Below are positions 62,901 to 64,000 of a stretch of DNA of 64,000 nt, one piece after another. The stretch lies in assembly GCF_963877135.1 (NCBI RefSeq), contig NZ_CAWNSW010000125.1, forward strand, positions 1-64,000. The letters run 5' to 3'. Below the pieces are notes generated by a model, which saw only the letters and a list, made by a program, of their open reading frames with translations, was not told the origin of the DNA and ran no database searches. Both the position numbers and the translations under genes were made by a program. Numbering within the stretch: the stretch's first letter is position 1; every line of letters starts with the position of its first letter. The stretch is from Stenomitos frigidus_A. Lineage in GTDB: Bacteria > Cyanobacteriota > Cyanobacteriia > Leptolyngbyales > Leptolyngbyaceae.

Positions 62901-64000
62901 TGCTGGAAGCCGGGGAATCGCCACGGTTGTTGCTGTCGATCGAAGATATCACCGCGCGCAAGCAGTTTGAAACCGAGCGATCGCAGCTTTTGACTCAGGA
63001 GCAGTCTGCCCGCCAGTCAGCGGAGACTGCCAACCGCGCCAAAGACGAATTTCTCTCGAACCTCTCGCACGAACTCCGCAACCCGCTCAATACGATGCTG
63101 GGCTGGGCGCAAATGCTCCGCCGCAGACAGTTAGATGAAACAGCCGTCAGTCGTGCGCTAGAAGTCATTGAGCGGAGTGCGAGGGCACAAGCGCAACTGA
63201 TTGAGGACATGCTCGATCTTTCCCGCATTACCAGCGGCAAGCTGCACCTCAACGCGCATTTGCTTGATCTCGTTTCAGTGGTGGCTCCGGCGATCGAGTC
63301 GGTGCAACTCGCCGCCGAAGCAAAAGCCATTCAACTCGTGTCGCAGCTCACCTCTACAACCGTTGTGGGCGATGCCGATCGCTTGCAGCAAGTGCTGTGG
63401 AATCTCTTGTCTAACGCTATTAAGTTCACGCCAGCCGGAGGGCGAGTTGAGGTGAGACTGGAGCAGGTAGGAGATGGGGGCGCTGGGGCAGCAGGGGAAG
63501 CTTTTTCTGCCTCCTCTGCTCCCTACGCCCAAATCACCGTCAGCGATACCGGGCAAGGCATGAGCGCAGAGCTACTGCCCTACGTGTTCGATCGCTTTCG
63601 GCAAGGCGATTCCAGCACCACCAAAGGCAGTCAAGGGCTAGGGTTGGGCTTGTCGATCGTCCGGCAGCTAGTGGAACTGCATGGCGGCACGGTGCAGGCA
63701 GAAAGCCCCGGCGAAGGGCAAGGTTCTACGATGACTGTACGGTTGCCCTTGCAAGCGCCGCCAGCGACACCAGCGAGTGTCGTACCCACGGCGGCAGAAC
63801 CTCTGGAGGCTGTGAGTCAGGCGAGGCTGGCGCTCACAGGGTTACGCCTTCTGGTGGTGGATGATGATGTGGATAGCCTTGAGCTGATGCAATATATGTT
63901 GACAGATGCGGGGGCAACCGTCGCGGTTGTGACCTCGGTGCGAGAGGCGATCGCAGCCCTGACAGCAGCTCCCGGTAGCTATGACGTGCTCCTGGCAGAT
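59984..64000 (+). CDS. CheB-CheR-PAS-histidine kinase-receiver hybrid (3' end beyond window)
   Basis: 1339 codons are visible, with no stop before the edge. Residues about 25-205 are a CheB methylesterase (VAASAGGLEAF, IQHLAPDHES, LSGGDGDGSLG give Ser, His, Asp). Residues 230-490 are a CheR methyltransferase (SFFRDPEAF; VAGCSTGEEVYSIA; DLISCRNVMIYL). A long Asn-Glu-Glu-Leu coiled coil (about 700-755) and PAS domains follow. The kinase has H-box FLSNLSHELRNPLN and N-box VLWNLLSNAIKF, then VSDTGQGM and GLGLGLSIV. The last part is a receiver (LLVVDDDVDSLELM) whose phospho-Asp is probably the final visible residue. No CheB receiver domain precedes the esterase. Confidence 0.93.
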   Translation, partial: MTSDPSSAQARSETTLDVLDSMPSNRVEAPFPIVGVAASAGGLEAFTQLLSHLPLDTGMAFVLIQHLAPDHESMLTEILSRTTQIPVREVQNGITVEPNQVYVIPPNTKMILSGGMLQLSPREKVLGKYMPGDAFFTSLAADRGHKAIAVVLSGGDGDGSLGLTAIKAAGGVTFAQCEETAQFDSMPNTAVATGKVDFVLPPAKIAEALADLSRSPMLVCPVPLIDTEAAPQAGNALTNIFALLRSNMGVDFSRYKINTIERRMQRRMLLYKLEKLDDYATYLQEHPVEVKALYEEILIHVTSFFRDPEAFDLLKTRVFPTIVEHKSAEAPIRIWVAGCSTGEEVYSIAICLLEFLAEQATALPLQIFATDISEQAINKARAGFYQENQMVEVSAERRRRFFYALEGGGYQISKAVRELCVFARQNLGSDPPFSNLDLISCRNVMIYLGDTLQKRIIPIFHYSLNPTGFLLLGTSEGTGQASDLFTLIEKKYRIYTKNPTTTRSTFSFAPSSYPIAKVSELPLPNPSEGFDLQKKVDQLIANHYAPVGVVIDDQMQVLQLRGDIDRYLKLVSGVANLNLFNLVRDGLLVELRAAVYQAQRQGVPCRKDGLRLEEGDQARLVNLQVIPFKGPTAEGYRFLVMFEDAPLVSSLDSIDPARPQVDLEQEIARLRQELAAAMQERTATQEYLQAVIQKQEDSNQDLKVANEEILSSNEELQSTNEELETAKEEIQATNEELSTTNEELRSRNAELHQVNNDLTNLLASINIPILMLTNDLRIRRFTPMAQRLFSFIPTDTGRPLSDISTDLNLPNLEVLLLEVLETLSVKELEVQTQDGHWYMLRIRPYRTTENQIDGVVLVLLDIDALKRSAATIEAARNYAEAIVETVQVPLVVLESDLRVNKANRAFYETFQVAPPETTQAILFDLGNGQWNIPGLRSRLEDVFSHDAVLQNFEVEHRFEQIGQKTMLLNALKLLEAGESPRLLLSIEDITARKQFETERSQLLTQEQSARQSAETANRAKDEFLSNLSHELRNPLNTMLGWAQMLRRRQLDETAVSRALEVIERSARAQAQLIEDMLDLSRITSGKLHLNAHLLDLVSVVAPAIESVQLAAEAKAIQLVSQLTSTTVVGDADRLQQVLWNLLSNAIKFTPAGGRVEVRLEQVGDGGAGAAGEAFSASSAPYAQITVSDTGQGMSAELLPYVFDRFRQGDSSTTKGSQGLGLGLSIVRQLVELHGGTVQAESPGEGQGSTMTVRLPLQAPPATPASVVPTAAEPLEAVSQARLALTGLRLLVVDDDVDSLELMQYMLTDAGATVAVVTSVREAIAALTAAPGSYDVLLAD

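Noticed and set aside
1..64000. CRISPR arrays, tRNA genes, rRNA genes, intact insertion sequences
   Set aside because: No regularly spaced direct repeats with unique spacers, no T-loop-type GTTCGAATCC segments in a tRNA context, and no transposase frame were seen. The tandem repeats have no spacers.

Overview
The window is from a cyanobacterium. It holds the 5' end of psbA (photosystem II D1), a complete psaC (photosystem I), hemJ, hpd, ycf34, a DUF2499/DUF3593 gene and a CPP1-like gene. The octamer GCGATCGC (HIP1) is very frequent. I cannot name a genus. The gene layout is chromosomal (housekeeping genes, no plasmid or phage block). I found no rRNA, tRNA, CRISPR array or intact transposase.

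Layout. 0-9 kb: psbA start with its promoter, a hypothetical gene, a LuxR-type regulator, cofG (deazaflavin FO synthesis), a multi-GAF sensor and pyrD. 9-17 kb: an FGGY sugar kinase, a relic-like non-coding stretch, a ribbon-helix-helix/PAS protein and a PixJ-like phototaxis receptor whose second GAF carries the two-cysteine DXCF cyanobacteriochrome signature. 17-24 kb: an amine/polyamine-type set (omega-aminotransferase, C39-like protein, glutamine-synthetase-like ligase, APC permease, deacetylase-fold hydrolase). The permease has a textbook NtcA-dependent promoter in front of it. 24-42 kb: mostly core cyanobacterial genes (MEKHLA protein, phosphopantetheinyl transferase, glycosyltransferase, ubiD, arfB, ycf34, CCA transferase, O-antigen-ligase/IctB-like protein, DnaJ, DUF3143, psaC, hemJ, DUF2811).

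42.6 kb: six same-strand DnaA-box-like sites spaced 21, 21, 11, 11 and 11 bp, a candidate replication origin or DnaA filament site. 43-50 kb: OppC-type permease, tsaB, prxQ, NUDIX, then a nitrate/sulfonate-type ABC importer whose leader is a recognisable guanidine-I (ykkC) riboswitch ending in an intrinsic terminator. The importer is therefore most probably for guanidine or a related compound. 50-59 kb: cobQ, a small 2Fe-2S protein, two tandem OmpR-type regulators, cpp1-like, hpd, rodZ-like, HU and a broken AAA-like gene. 60-64 kb: a CheB-CheR-PAS-histidine kinase-receiver hybrid cut by the window edge at its receiver.

Two repeat systems run through the whole window. One is mosaics of short tandem units (types GGTCAGC, AACTCAAA, GGATGAA, CCCCACT, TGATAGC). 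These also lie inside or at the ends of coding regions: an O-antigen-ligase-like protein, pyrD, the aminotransferase N-terminus, a deacetylase and a MEKHLA gene, and probably the hybrid kinase. The other is a family of 26-36 bp palindromes built on GTAGGGACGTTAC, mostly just after stop codons.
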